64,000 nucleotides of DNA from assembly GCA_045595185.1 (NCBI GenBank), contig JAZNZX010000056.1, positions 1 through 64,000 of the forward strand, in the 5' to 3' direction. The stretch is from Fimenecus sp045595185 (GTDB taxonomy: Bacteria > Bacillota > Clostridia > Oscillospirales > Acutalibacteraceae). Shown here one piece after another: positions 17,018 to 26,131 of this stretch (position 1 is its first letter; every line of letters begins with the position of its first letter). The notes beneath the pieces were generated by a model. That model searched no databases and was not told the DNA's origin. It saw only the letters and a list, made by a program, of their open reading frames with translations. The position numbers and the translations under genes were made by a program.

Positions 17018-17878
17018 ATGTCAGTTATTAAAGCAATTATTCTTGGTGCTGTTCAGGGAATTACTGAATTTTTGCCCATTTCAAGTAGTGGTCATCTTTC
17101 ATTATTTCAGCATTTTATGGGTGTTGGTGGTGAAGGCTCATTACTTTTTTCTGTTTTACTTCATCTTGGAACTCTAATTGCAGTTTTCATCGTTTTTCAC
17201 AAAACAATTTTTGATTTAATTGTTGATGCTTTTTCATTAGTTAAAGATATATTCACAGGAAAATTCGGATTTAAAGAATTAGAAGGAAAAAAGAAGATGC
17301 TCGTTATGTTCGTTTTTTCTTGTATGCCTCTTCTTCTTTTGCTAATTCCTGTCGGTAATGATATGAAATTGATGGATTATCTCAGTCAGTTTTCTGAAGA
17401 TGATAGTATTTTACTTGAAGGTGTATGTTTTCTTTTAACAGGTATCTTATTATTAACTTCAACCTATATTTCTAAAAAAAGAGTAACAAATAAGGGAATC
17501 AATGCTCCTGAAGCCTTTGCCATTGGTTTTGCTCAGGTTTTTGCAGCAGGTTTCCCAGGTATTTCCCGTTCAGGCTCAACTATTTCAACCGGTATGATTT
17601 GTGGCGTTTCAAAATCGGATATGGTGGAATATTCATTTATACTTGGTATTCCTGCAATTCTTGTGGCAAATATTGTTGAATTGAAAGATGCTATTGAGAT
17701 GAATGCTGAATTTGAGCTCGTACCAACAATTGTAGGTGTTTTAGTTGCTGCAGTTGTGGGTGTAGGCTGTATTAAGCTTTTACAATGGATATTAAAAAAA
17801 GATATGTGGAAATATTTTGGTATATACTGTCTTGTGATTGGTGTAATATCAATTTTCTGCAATATTTTAGGATTATAA
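17018..17878 (+). CDS. uppP: Undecaprenyl-diphosphatase
   Basis: Integral membrane phosphatase (286 aa) that recycles undecaprenyl pyrophosphate for peptidoglycan synthesis and confers bacitracin tolerance (BacA family). Signatures are GAVQGITEFLPISSSGHL at the N-terminus, with its catalytic Glu, and GFPGISRSGSTI with the catalytic Arg/Ser. About eight hydrophobic segments are visible. ATG 17018 follows AGGAG. It is 21 bp upstream of the DNA translocase gene, probably co-transcribed. Confidence 0.96.
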   Translation: MSVIKAIILGAVQGITEFLPISSSGHLSLFQHFMGVGGEGSLLFSVLLHLGTLIAVFIVFHKTIFDLIVDAFSLVKDIFTGKFGFKELEGKKKMLVMFVFSCMPLLLLLIPVGNDMKLMDYLSQFSEDDSILLEGVCFLLTGILLLTSTYISKKRVTNKGINAPEAFAIGFAQVFAAGFPGISRSGSTISTGMICGVSKSDMVEYSFILGIPAILVANIVELKDAIEMNAEFELVPTIVGVLVAAVVGVGCIKLLQWILKKDMWKYFGIYCLVIGVISIFCNILGL

Positions 17879-17899
17879 AAACAACTTGGAGATGTGAAA

Positions 17900-20413
17900 A
17901 TGGCACAACAAAAAAGAAAAACAACAAACACAACTAAAAATACAAAAAAGAAAGTAAATAAATCAACTAAAAAAGGATTTATTAAGGACTTTGTTATTAA
18001 CAAGCAACTAACTGCTGTAATCTTGTTTGCTGTATCTATACTTTGGTTCTGTTTATCAGTAATAGATGCAGGTGGTGTATGGGGTGCATTCCGTACATTT
18101 TCATTCGGATTATTTGGTTTCTGTTCTTTTATTTTCCCATTATTACTTCTTGTTATATCAGTATTTTTAGCACTTGATAAAACAGATAAAAATATCATAT
18201 CTAAATTTGTACAAGCTGGTATTCTTATAACCGTGATAAGTAGTATCGTTCATATTGCACAGTGTGCACCTGGCAGTACATATGGTGAAGCAATTAAAGA
18301 TGCCTTCAATTTCTATTATATAGATGGAAGTATGCTTGGCGGTGGCGTATGGGGTGCTTTATTTGGCGGACTTACCTTGCTCATTACAGGTGGCAGTAAA
18401 CTTGCTGCAATGATAATTCAAATAGTACTTTTATTTATTTTTGTTATGGTAATTACAGGTCTTACATTAGTGAATCTGTTCAATGGCATTTCAAAGCCTG
18501 TAAAGAAAATCGGAGAATTCACAGGTGAAAAAATAAATGAATATAGCGAAAAGGTTGAAAGAATAAATCAAGAACGCGAAAAAAGAAGACAAGAATTTAA
18601 TCCTGATGTTGATTTAGGTCCGTCACCTGAAACTGTTGTTGAAACAACTGAACCTGAAAACATTCTTCCGGATGATGTTATTCCTTTTGATACAATAAAT
18701 AATGAAGAAATGTTCGCAGATAAAACAGTTGAAGATATTAACGATTATAACACAGATGATAAGATTATCAATCTTGACGAAATAATCAATAAAGAAACGT
18801 CTGAACCGGAACAAATTAAATTTGATGTTGATGAAGACGCAGAAATGGATGAAGATGAATATACTGATGAAGAGTGGGAAAGTGAGCCTGTAAAGCAATA
18901 TGAAATGCCACCGCTTGACCTTCTTAATCTTCCAAAAAATCTTAATTCAACAGACTATGAACGTGAACAAAAACTTAACGAAAAGAAGTTAATTGATACG
19001 TTAAATAGCTTTGGTGTTTCAACAAGACTTGTTGGTGTTTCTCGTGGCCCTTCTGTTACACGATATGAGATTCAACCTGCTGCAGGTGTAAAAATCAGTA
19101 AAATTACAAATCTTGCCGATGATATTGCACTCAACCTTGCAGCTTCTGGTGTTCGTATTGAAGCACCTATTCCAAATAAGGCAGCAGTTGGTATTGAAAT
19201 TCCAAATAAGAGTCGTCAATCTGTTACTTTGCGTGAAGTAATTGACCAAAGTGCATATAAAAATGCAAAATCAAAACTTACAGTTGCTCTTGGTAAGGAT
19301 ATTACAGGTGAATTTGTATATTCAGACCTTGTGAAAATGCCACACTTGCTTATTGCAGGTACAACAGGTTCAGGTAAATCAGTTTGTCTTAACTCAATGA
19401 TTGTGAGTATTCTTTATAATGCTACACCTGATGAAGTTAAGCTTCTTATGATTGACCCTAAACAGGTTGAATTTACAATTTATAACGGTATTCCTCATTT
19501 GCTTGTCCCTGTTGTTTCTGACCCAAGAAAAGCTTCAGGTGCTCTTGCATGGGCTGTAACAGAAATGCTTACACGATATAAGACATTCTCTGAAAATAGC
19601 GTTCGTGATATTTCTGGGTATAACAGCATCTGCGAAAGTCAGGGCAAAAAGAAGTTACCACAAATCGTAATTTTTATTGACGAGTTATCTGACCTTATGA
19701 TGGCTGCACCAAACGAGGTTGAAGATTCAATATGTCGTCTTGCACAGATGGCTCGTGCAGCAGGTATGCATCTTGTTATTGCAACTCAAAGACCTTCGGT
19801 TGACGTTATTACTGGTATTATCAAGGCAAATATTCCAAGTAGAATCTCACTTTCTGTTTCATCACAGGTTGACTCTCGTACTATTATTGACTCTGTTGGT
19901 GCTGAAAAGCTTCTTGGTAACGGTGATATGCTCTATTATCCTGTTGGTATTCCAAAGCCAATTCGTGTTCAAGGATGTTACTTATCAGATAAAGAAGTTG
20001 AAAATGTCGTTACATTTATTAAGAATCAGGAACAGACATCTTATGATGATACTGTTATGAAAGAAATTGACCGTAATGCTGCACAAACAGGTTCAAAGAA
20101 AAAGGATACGTCATCAAGTGATGATGGTGATAAAGGTCCTGCTGATGAGATGTTGCCAAAAGCTATTGAAGTTGTTATTGAAGCACAATCCGCCTCAACA
20201 ACACTACTTCAAAGGAAACTTAAATTAGGCTATGCTCGTGCGGCGAGAATTATTGATGACCTTGAAACAAGTGGAATTATTGGTCCTTATGAAGGTGCAA
20301 AACCTCGTAAAGTGCTTGTATCAAAACAGCAATGGTATGAAATGAATGCTTTAGCTCAAGGTGGAGCAAATAAAGCATATGGTGAAGATGAAGAGGGTAG
20401 CAGTGAAGAATAA
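17900..20413 (+). CDS. ftsK: FtsK/SpoIIIE-family DNA translocase
   Basis: Septal ATP-driven DNA pump (837 aa). It has a basic Lys/Thr-rich start, then about four transmembrane helices (roughly 35-200). An acidic, low-complexity linker (about 215-345) and the motor domain follow. Walker A is GTTGSGKSVCLNSM, Walker B is IVIFIDELSDLMM, and LVIATQRPSVDVITGIIKANIPSRI is the family hallmark. A C-terminal winged-helix gamma domain (KLKLGYARAARIIDDLE) reads polar DNA sites. ATG 17900 lies 8 bases after GGAG; a GTG two codons earlier is less well placed. In a spore former it may serve as SpoIIIE. Confidence 0.95.
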   Translation: MAQQKRKTTNTTKNTKKKVNKSTKKGFIKDFVINKQLTAVILFAVSILWFCLSVIDAGGVWGAFRTFSFGLFGFCSFIFPLLLLVISVFLALDKTDKNIISKFVQAGILITVISSIVHIAQCAPGSTYGEAIKDAFNFYYIDGSMLGGGVWGALFGGLTLLITGGSKLAAMIIQIVLLFIFVMVITGLTLVNLFNGISKPVKKIGEFTGEKINEYSEKVERINQEREKRRQEFNPDVDLGPSPETVVETTEPENILPDDVIPFDTINNEEMFADKTVEDINDYNTDDKIINLDEIINKETSEPEQIKFDVDEDAEMDEDEYTDEEWESEPVKQYEMPPLDLLNLPKNLNSTDYEREQKLNEKKLIDTLNSFGVSTRLVGVSRGPSVTRYEIQPAAGVKISKITNLADDIALNLAASGVRIEAPIPNKAAVGIEIPNKSRQSVTLREVIDQSAYKNAKSKLTVALGKDITGEFVYSDLVKMPHLLIAGTTGSGKSVCLNSMIVSILYNATPDEVKLLMIDPKQVEFTIYNGIPHLLVPVVSDPRKASGALAWAVTEMLTRYKTFSENSVRDISGYNSICESQGKKKLPQIVIFIDELSDLMMAAPNEVEDSICRLAQMARAAGMHLVIATQRPSVDVITGIIKANIPSRISLSVSSQVDSRTIIDSVGAEKLLGNGDMLYYPVGIPKPIRVQGCYLSDKEVENVVTFIKNQEQTSYDDTVMKEIDRNAAQTGSKKKDTSSSDDGDKGPADEMLPKAIEVVIEAQSASTTLLQRKLKLGYARAARIIDDLETSGIIGPYEGAKPRKVLVSKQQWYEMNALAQGGANKAYGEDEEGSSEE

Positions 20414-22283
20414 TCAGTTTTTACCAATTTCTAAAAACGATATGATTTCCCGAGGCTGGGATGAAGTTGATTTTGTTTATGTGTCAGGAGATGCATACGT
20501 CGACCATCCCAGCTTCGGCGTGTCTATTATTACAAGAGTACTTGAAAATGCAGGATATAAAGTAGGAATTATTTCTCAGCCTAATTGGAAAAGAAATGAC
20601 TCGTTTAAAATATTTGGTCGTCCAAGACTTGGCTTTTTTGTTTCATCCGGAAATATAGATTCTATGGTTGCACATTATACTGTCGCAAAAAAGAAAAGAA
20701 GTACTGACGCATATTCTCCTGGTGGTAAATTTGGGTTACGACCTGACAGAGCAGTTATAGTTTATTGTCAAAAAATTCGTGAAATTTACGGTGATATTCC
20801 AATTATCATAGGAGGTTTAGAAGCATCTTTACGCAGATTTGCACACTATGATTATTGGGATGATAAAATAAGACCATCCATTCTTTTTGACTCAGGTGCT
20901 GACCTTATATCTTTTGGAATGGGCGAAAAACAGACTATTCAGATTGCTGACCGATTAAATAATGGCGAAAGTATTAAGAGTATGACTGACATTAAAGGTA
21001 CTTGTTATGCTGTACCAGTCACAGAAACACCATATTTAGGTGTTGAATGTCCTTCTTTTGAAAATGTTGTTTCATCAAAAAAAGAATATGCAATTTCCTG
21101 TCGAATACAGCAGGATGAACAGGACCACATTCGAGGCAAAGTTATTAAACAGCGACACGGGAAAATGATGCTTGTCCAGAATCAACCGATGGAACCGCTG
21201 ACTACAGAAGAATTAGATAGCGTCTATTCATTACCATATATGCGTACTTATCATCCTGTATATGAAAAAGATGGGGGCGTACCTGGTATTCTTGAAGTTC
21301 AGTTTTCAATTACTCATAATCGTGGTTGTTTTGGTGCTTGTAACTTCTGCTCTATTGCATTTCATCAAGGTCGATATGTTACTTGCAGAAGTAAGGAATC
21401 AATTATAAAAGAAGCTAAACTATTAACTGAAATGGATGGTTTTAAGGGCTATATACACGACATTGGTGGCCCAACTGCAAATTTCAGAAGAACCTCCTGT
21501 GATGTTCAGTTAAAAAACGGACTTTGCAAAGGAAAAAAATGTCTTGCACCGGAGCCTTGTCCTGCGCTTATATCCACGCATGAAGAATATCTTGATATTT
21601 TGCGTTCAGTTCGTTCAATTGATAAAGTAAAAAAAGTTTTTATTCGTTCGGGTATAAGATATGATTATATGCTATGTGATAAATTTGATTCATTTTTCAA
21701 GGAACTTGTTCAACATCATGTAAGCGGACAATTAAAGGTTGCTCCTGAACATTGTTCTGCATCAGTTCTTGATAAAATGGGTAAGCCTCATATAAAAGCT
21801 TACAAGGAATTTTCAAAAAAATACTTTAATTACACAAAGTCAATCGGAAAAGAACAATATCTCGTTCCATATTTGATGTCATCACATCCTGGTGCTACTC
21901 TTAAGGATGCCGTTGAGCTTGCTGAATTTATCAGAGATGAAAAGTTACATCCTGAACAAGTACAGGATTATTATCCGACGCCCGGAACAATTTCAACTGC
22001 AATGTATTATTCTGAGCTTGACCCTTATACATTAGAAAAAGTTTTTGTTGCAAAAACACCACATGATAAGGCATTGCAAAGAGCATTGATGCAATATTTT
22101 AATCCTAAAAACTATGATTTGGTTTATGAAGCATTAAAAAAGACAGGTAGAAACGATTTGATTGGCATAGGTCCGAAATGCCTTATTAAACCTAAACAAA
22201 GTGATAAGTTGAATAATAAAACAAATAATAACTATGATAAAAAAAGAAAAAAAGCTGTACAGAGACGGAAGAAAAAATCCTAA
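20403..22283 (+). CDS. YgiQ-family radical SAM protein
   Basis: About 626 aa, of the widespread UPF0313/YgiQ family whose reaction is not established. The radical SAM cluster motif is in NRGCFGACNFCSIAFHQGR (C-x3-C-x2-C). The N-terminal domain starts with the family block GWDEVDFVYVSGDAYVDHPSFG, and GGLEASLRRFAHYDYWDD follows. The C-terminus is Lys-rich and disordered. The start is probably GTG 20403, preceded by AGAGGG and overlapping the ftsK stop by 11 bp. ATG 20388 is an alternative. Its 3' end overlaps the next gene by 50 bp. Confidence 0.88.
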   Translation: MKNNQFLPISKNDMISRGWDEVDFVYVSGDAYVDHPSFGVSIITRVLENAGYKVGIISQPNWKRNDSFKIFGRPRLGFFVSSGNIDSMVAHYTVAKKKRSTDAYSPGGKFGLRPDRAVIVYCQKIREIYGDIPIIIGGLEASLRRFAHYDYWDDKIRPSILFDSGADLISFGMGEKQTIQIADRLNNGESIKSMTDIKGTCYAVPVTETPYLGVECPSFENVVSSKKEYAISCRIQQDEQDHIRGKVIKQRHGKMMLVQNQPMEPLTTEELDSVYSLPYMRTYHPVYEKDGGVPGILEVQFSITHNRGCFGACNFCSIAFHQGRYVTCRSKESIIKEAKLLTEMDGFKGYIHDIGGPTANFRRTSCDVQLKNGLCKGKKCLAPEPCPALISTHEEYLDILRSVRSIDKVKKVFIRSGIRYDYMLCDKFDSFFKELVQHHVSGQLKVAPEHCSASVLDKMGKPHIKAYKEFSKKYFNYTKSIGKEQYLVPYLMSSHPGATLKDAVELAEFIRDEKLHPEQVQDYYPTPGTISTAMYYSELDPYTLEKVFVAKTPHDKALQRALMQYFNPKNYDLVYEALKKTGRNDLIGIGPKCLIKPKQSDKLNNKTNNNYDKKRKKAVQRRKKKS

Positions 22284-23220
22284 CGGATTTAAGAGAAATC
22301 CATATGATTTCTTTAAAAAGAAATGGCTTGCAGTTACTTTTTCCATTTTAATTCCAATTGCAATTTTTATTTCTGCACTTGAGTTATTTAATGTCACAAG
22401 CTGGGATAAAATTTTTTCATCTGCTGGAATTGTAAACGGAACACCATATAATGATAGTGATTTTGTTGTCTACTGTCTTGATGTCGGTCAAAGTGATTGT
22501 ACAATTGTGGTCTGTGATAATGAGGTTTTGATGATTGATACAGGTACTCTGAATCAGGTGTATAATATTCAGACATCATTATACACATTAGGAATTGACA
22601 AAATTGATTATATGGTTATAACACATCCACATGATGACCATATGTCCGGTGCATCTGAATTAATCAAGCATTACGATGTATCTAATATGCTAATGCCAAA
22701 GTTGAGTGAAGAGAATTCAGTAAGCACACCAACATATTTGAATCTTTTAAAATCAATTTCAAAATACAATGTTAATCCAATTGGAATATCAGCAGGGTAT
22801 TCGTTTAAATTAGGTTCATCTGTTGTTGAGATTTTATCGCCATCACAACAGGATAAAGACATTAATAATATGTCGGCTGTAATTAAAATTACATATGGCG
22901 AAACAAAAATGTTGTTTCAAGGAGATAATGAACAATCAATTGAAAAGCAGTTACTGATGTCTGATTACGATGTTTCTGCTGATGTAATTAAAATCGGTCA
23001 TCACGGTAGCAACACTTCTTCTTACGGTACATTTTTAGATGCAGTAAACCCTGAATATGCAATTATCTCAAGTGGACCTGACAATAATTACGGTCATCCG
23101 AATTCGTATGTAATTGAACGCTTGGAAGAAAGAAATATAATACCTTACATCACTTCATTAAACGGTGATATAACAATTGTTAGTGACGGAACAAATATAT
23201 CCGTTTCGTCATCGAAATAA
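22234..23220 (+). CDS. Membrane-anchored metallo-beta-lactamase-fold hydrolase, ComEC C-terminal type
   Basis: A 328-aa protein with a basic cytoplasmic head (KKEKKLYRDGRK), one N-terminal membrane segment (about 29-51) and an extracytoplasmic metallo-beta-lactamase domain. YCLDVGQSDCTIV is typical of the domain found at the C-terminus of ComEC/Rec2. The metal motif is THPHDDHMSGA, with GHHGSNTSSYG and a C-terminal YGHPNSYVIERL. ComEC-linked domains are implicated in degrading incoming DNA, but this protein lacks the channel. ATG 22234 lies inside the previous gene with no clear ribosome site, so translation is probably coupled. Confidence 0.82.
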   Translation: MIKKEKKLYRDGRKNPNGFKRNPYDFFKKKWLAVTFSILIPIAIFISALELFNVTSWDKIFSSAGIVNGTPYNDSDFVVYCLDVGQSDCTIVVCDNEVLMIDTGTLNQVYNIQTSLYTLGIDKIDYMVITHPHDDHMSGASELIKHYDVSNMLMPKLSEENSVSTPTYLNLLKSISKYNVNPIGISAGYSFKLGSSVVEILSPSQQDKDINNMSAVIKITYGETKMLFQGDNEQSIEKQLLMSDYDVSADVIKIGHHGSNTSSYGTFLDAVNPEYAIISSGPDNNYGHPNSYVIERLEERNIIPYITSLNGDITIVSDGTNISVSSSK

Positions 23221-23244
23221 ATGTAAAAAAATTCATAAAAATAC

Positions 23245-23273
23245 TTGAAATTTTATATTTGTTGTGATATAAT
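23245..23273 (+). promoter_or_regulatory. Promoter of rpsB-tsf
   Basis: TTGAAA (23245-23250) and TATAAT (23268-23273), 17 bp apart. Start of transcription near 23280. Confidence 0.8.
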
Positions 23274-23279
23274 TTTTCA

Positions 23280-23374
23280 GCAATTCGCATGTGCGGTGAT
23301 TTTGACGGTATTGCATTTATAATGTCCCGGCAAAAGTTGACCCGCACAGAGGATAAAATAAGGAGGAAAAAATT
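23280..23374 (+). promoter_or_regulatory. rpsB: Structured 5' leader of rpsB
   Basis: A 95-base leader closes on itself: TGTGCGG (23290-23296) pairs with CCGCACA (23342-23348), TTTTG (23300-23304) with CAAAA (23331-23335), and an inner CGG/CCG pair lies within. The ribosome site AGGAGG lies just downstream of the outer helix. A position before a ribosomal protein operon suggests autogenous control by S2 (inference). I do not recognise a named leader family. Confidence 0.5.
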
Positions 23375-24112
23375 ATGTCAGTAGTATCTATGAAACAGTT
23401 ACTCGAGGCAGGTGTTCATTTCGGACACCAGACAAGAAGATGGAACCCAAAAATGGCTGAATACATCTTCACTGAAAGAAATGGTATTTATATCATTGAC
23501 CTTCAGAAAACAGTTAAGAAACTTGAAGAGGCTTACAAGGTAATCAAGGAAGTTGCTGAAAACGGCGGCGAAGTTCTTTTTGTAGGCACAAAGAAACAGG
23601 CTCAGAGCTCAGTTAAGGAAGAAGCAGAACGTTGTGGTATGCCTTTCGTTAATGCTCGTTGGCTTGGTGGTATGCTCACAAACTTCTCAACAATCAAGCA
23701 GAGAATTAAGAGACTTGCTCAGCTTCAGGCTATGAAAGAAGATGGTACATTTGACCTTCTTCCAAAGAAAGAAGTTGCTAAGTACGAGCTTGAAATTGAA
23801 AAGCTTGAAAAGTACATTGGTGGTATCACAGAAATGAAGAAGCAGCCTGCTGCTATGTTCATTGTTGACCCAAGAAAAGAAAAGATTGCAGTTGCTGAAG
23901 CTAAGAAGCTTGGTATTCCTGTAATTGCTATTGTTGACACAAACTGTGACCCTGATGATGTTGATTATGTTAACCCTGGTAATGACGATGCTATCCGTGC
24001 AGTAAAACTTATTGCAGGCGCTATGGCTGATGCTGTTATCGAAGGCAGACAGGGTGAACAGATGGAAGTTGCTGCTGAAGCTGAAGAAGCTACAGAAGAA
24101 GCTGCTGAATAA
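23375..24112 (+). CDS. rpsB: 30S ribosomal protein S2
   Basis: Small-subunit protein (245 aa). It starts MSVVSMKQLLEAGVHFGHQTRRWNPKM and has IYIIDLQKT, VGTKKQAQ, NARWLGGMLTNF and IVDTNCDPDDVDYVNPGNDDA, all family hallmarks. It ends in an acidic Ala/Glu-rich tail. AGGAGG precedes ATG 23375. Codon use is strongly biased, as expected for high expression. The rpsB-tsf pair is conserved across bacteria. Confidence 0.98.
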   Translation: MSVVSMKQLLEAGVHFGHQTRRWNPKMAEYIFTERNGIYIIDLQKTVKKLEEAYKVIKEVAENGGEVLFVGTKKQAQSSVKEEAERCGMPFVNARWLGGMLTNFSTIKQRIKRLAQLQAMKEDGTFDLLPKKEVAKYELEIEKLEKYIGGITEMKKQPAAMFIVDPRKEKIAVAEAKKLGIPVIAIVDTNCDPDDVDYVNPGNDDAIRAVKLIAGAMADAVIEGRQGEQMEVAAEAEEATEEAAE

Positions 24113-24125
24113 TTTATAAAATTTT

Positions 24126-24156
24126 AGCCCGTGGCACAATAGTTACGGGCTGTTTT
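24126..24156 (+). terminator. Hairpin between rpsB and tsf, possible partial terminator
   Basis: AGCCCGT (24126-24132) pairs with ACGGGCT (24145-24151), followed by only GTTTT. It may reduce tsf relative to rpsB by partial termination, or protect the rpsB 3' end. The short T run makes it weak. Confidence 0.5.
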
Positions 24157-24187
24157 CAAAAATATTGTAATATTGGAGGAAAAGAAA

Positions 24188-25288
24188 ATGGCATTTACTG
24201 CAAAAGACGTACAGGCTCTTCGTGAGAAGACAGGCGTTGGTATGATGGATTGTAAAAAAGCTCTTGTTGAAACAGATGGTGACATCGAAAAGGCTATTGA
24301 TATTCTTAGAGAAAAAGGTCTTGCTTCTGCTGCTAAGAAAGCAAGCCGTGTTGCTGCTGAAGGTGTAGTTGCTGCTTACAGCGACGCTAATGCAGGTGCT
24401 CTTGTTGAAATTAACTGTGAAACAGACTTCGTTGCTAAGGGTGAACCATTCGTTAACCTTGCTGCTAAGGTTGTTAAGACAGTTGTTGCTTCAAAGCCTG
24501 CTGATGTTGAAGCTCTTCTTGCAACAAAGGCAGTTGACTCTGACAAAACAGTTGACGAAGAAGTTCAGGAAGTATTCCTTGCTCTTCGTGAAAATATGAA
24601 AGTTCGTAGATTTGCTCTTGTTGAAGGACATACAGCAACATATATCCATGCAGGTGGTACTGTTGGTGTTCTTGTTGCATTTGATGTTGATGATGCAACA
24701 GCTGCAAAGCCTGAATTTGATGCAATGGGTAAAAACGTAGCAATGCAGATTGCTGCTATGAACCCTGAATATAAGAGCAAGGCTGACATTTCTGATGAAG
24801 AACTTGCAAAGATGAAGTCAATCACAATTGACAGTGCTCTTAATAAGCCTGATTCACTTCCTGTTCCAATCCTTAACAGCATTATTACAGAAGCTATTAA
24901 CGATAAGAAGTGGAGCGATGAAGACGCAGAAATCTACAATGGTCTTGACCAGAAGCAGAGAAAGAACTTTGTAAACTTCATTTCAAAGGAAGCTTATGCT
25001 ACAATGGCTGAAATTGCTGTTTCACACAAGGCTGAAATCGCTGAAAACAAAATCTTCGTTGGTCTTGTTCAGGGTCGTCTTGCAAAGCAGATTAAGGAAG
25101 TTTGCCTTCTTGAACAGGCATTCGTTCGTTCTGACCTTTTCGACGGTGATGTAAACGGTTACATCAATTCAGTTGCTAAGGAACTTAGCGCTGATGTTAA
25201 GCTTACAAGCTTTGTTCGTTTCGAAAAAGGCGAAGGCATTGAAAAGAAAGAAGAAAACTTTGCTGCTGAAATTGCAAGCATGATGTAA
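24188..25288 (+). CDS. tsf: Elongation factor Ts
   Basis: Guanine-nucleotide exchange factor for EF-Tu (366 aa). The N-terminal UBA-like domain VQALREKTGVGMMDCKKALVETDGD is followed by the core ALVEINCETDFVAKGE. It is longer than the common 280-310 aa, with extra sequence in the C-terminal half. ATG 24188 is preceded by GGAGGA; a reading frame starting five codons earlier would use the ribosome site itself. A strong terminator follows. Confidence 0.97.
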   Translation: MAFTAKDVQALREKTGVGMMDCKKALVETDGDIEKAIDILREKGLASAAKKASRVAAEGVVAAYSDANAGALVEINCETDFVAKGEPFVNLAAKVVKTVVASKPADVEALLATKAVDSDKTVDEEVQEVFLALRENMKVRRFALVEGHTATYIHAGGTVGVLVAFDVDDATAAKPEFDAMGKNVAMQIAAMNPEYKSKADISDEELAKMKSITIDSALNKPDSLPVPILNSIITEAINDKKWSDEDAEIYNGLDQKQRKNFVNFISKEAYATMAEIAVSHKAEIAENKIFVGLVQGRLAKQIKEVCLLEQAFVRSDLFDGDVNGYINSVAKELSADVKLTSFVRFEKGEGIEKKEENFAAEIASMM

Positions 25289-25307
25289 TTTCTTAATATA
25301 GACCTAA

Positions 25308-25343
25308 AAAGCGTACAGTTTATGCTGTACGCTTTATTTTTTT
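25308..25343 (+). terminator. Terminator after tsf
   Basis: An 11-bp perfect stem, AAAGCGTACAG (25308-25318) with CTGTACGCTTT (25325-25335), followed by ATTTTTTT. Confidence 0.92.
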
Positions 25344-25345
25344 AC

Positions 25346-25374
25346 TTGTAAAAGTATGAATGATAATGTAAAAT
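25346..25374 (+). promoter_or_regulatory. Probable promoter of the amidase-radA operon
   Basis: TTGTAA (25346-25351) and TAAAAT (25369-25374), 17 bp apart, 43 bp before the amidase start codon. Confidence 0.5.
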
Positions 25375-25417
25375 TATAATAATGATAATCACATCATATA
25401 TATTTATGGTGATTATT

Positions 25418-26131
25418 ATGAAAAAGTATTTTTCTGTTTTATTATCTTTTATTGTTTTGATATTAAGTATCTTATTCTGCAAGGTTCAACAAACATCTTC
25501 CAACAATATTCATAACCAACATTTTCCTGTTCTGATTATTGATGCAGGTCACGGTGGAGAAGATGGCGGAGCAATTGCTGATGACAATACTCTTGAAAAA
25601 GATATAAATCTTGATATTTCACTGAAATTAAATGATATTTTGTCGGTTTTCGGATACCAAACTAAAATGATTAGGACAACTGATACAGACCTGCATTTAA
25701 AAGGTGACACAATACGACAACGAAAAATATCGGATATTCAGGAACGATATAAAATTATGAATAGTTTTGACGATTGTCTTTATATCAGTATTCATCAGAA
25801 TAAATTTACAGATTCAAAAATTCACGGTGCACAGACATTTTATTCACCGAATGATGTTGAATCAAAAAATCTTGCTGATTTTATTCAAAAGTCAATTGCG
25901 AGTCAACTACAACCTGACAATAAAAGAGTTATAAAAAAATCAGGAACAGATATTTATCTACTATATAATGCAACAAGACCGACAGTTATGGTTGAATGTG
26001 GTTTTATATCAAATCAAGAAGAATTAAGTAATTTAAAAGACAATAAATATCAAAAACAAATGGCATTATCAATTGCTTTTGGAATAATAAATTATAATAT
26101 TTCGGAGGTCAAAAATGGCTCAGAAGTCTAA
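25418..26131 (+). CDS. N-acetylmuramoyl-L-alanine amidase, CwlD-like (Amidase_3)
   Basis: Zinc amidase (237 aa) that cleaves the peptide side chain from muramic acid. An N-terminal signal anchor (KKYFSVLLSFIVLILSILF) is followed by the Amidase_3 domain. Zinc ligands are the His of DAGHGGEDGG, the Glu of LEKDIN and the His of SIHQNKF, and the catalytic Glu is in VMVECGFISN. The length and single-domain form resemble CwlD, which makes spore-cortex muramic lactam, but a vegetative role is possible. ATG 25418 is taken as the start. Its end overlaps radA by 17 bp. Confidence 0.85.
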   Translation: MKKYFSVLLSFIVLILSILFCKVQQTSSNNIHNQHFPVLIIDAGHGGEDGGAIADDNTLEKDINLDISLKLNDILSVFGYQTKMIRTTDTDLHLKGDTIRQRKISDIQERYKIMNSFDDCLYISIHQNKFTDSKIHGAQTFYSPNDVESKNLADFIQKSIASQLQPDNKRVIKKSGTDIYLLYNATRPTVMVECGFISNQEELSNLKDNKYQKQMALSIAFGIINYNISEVKNGSEV

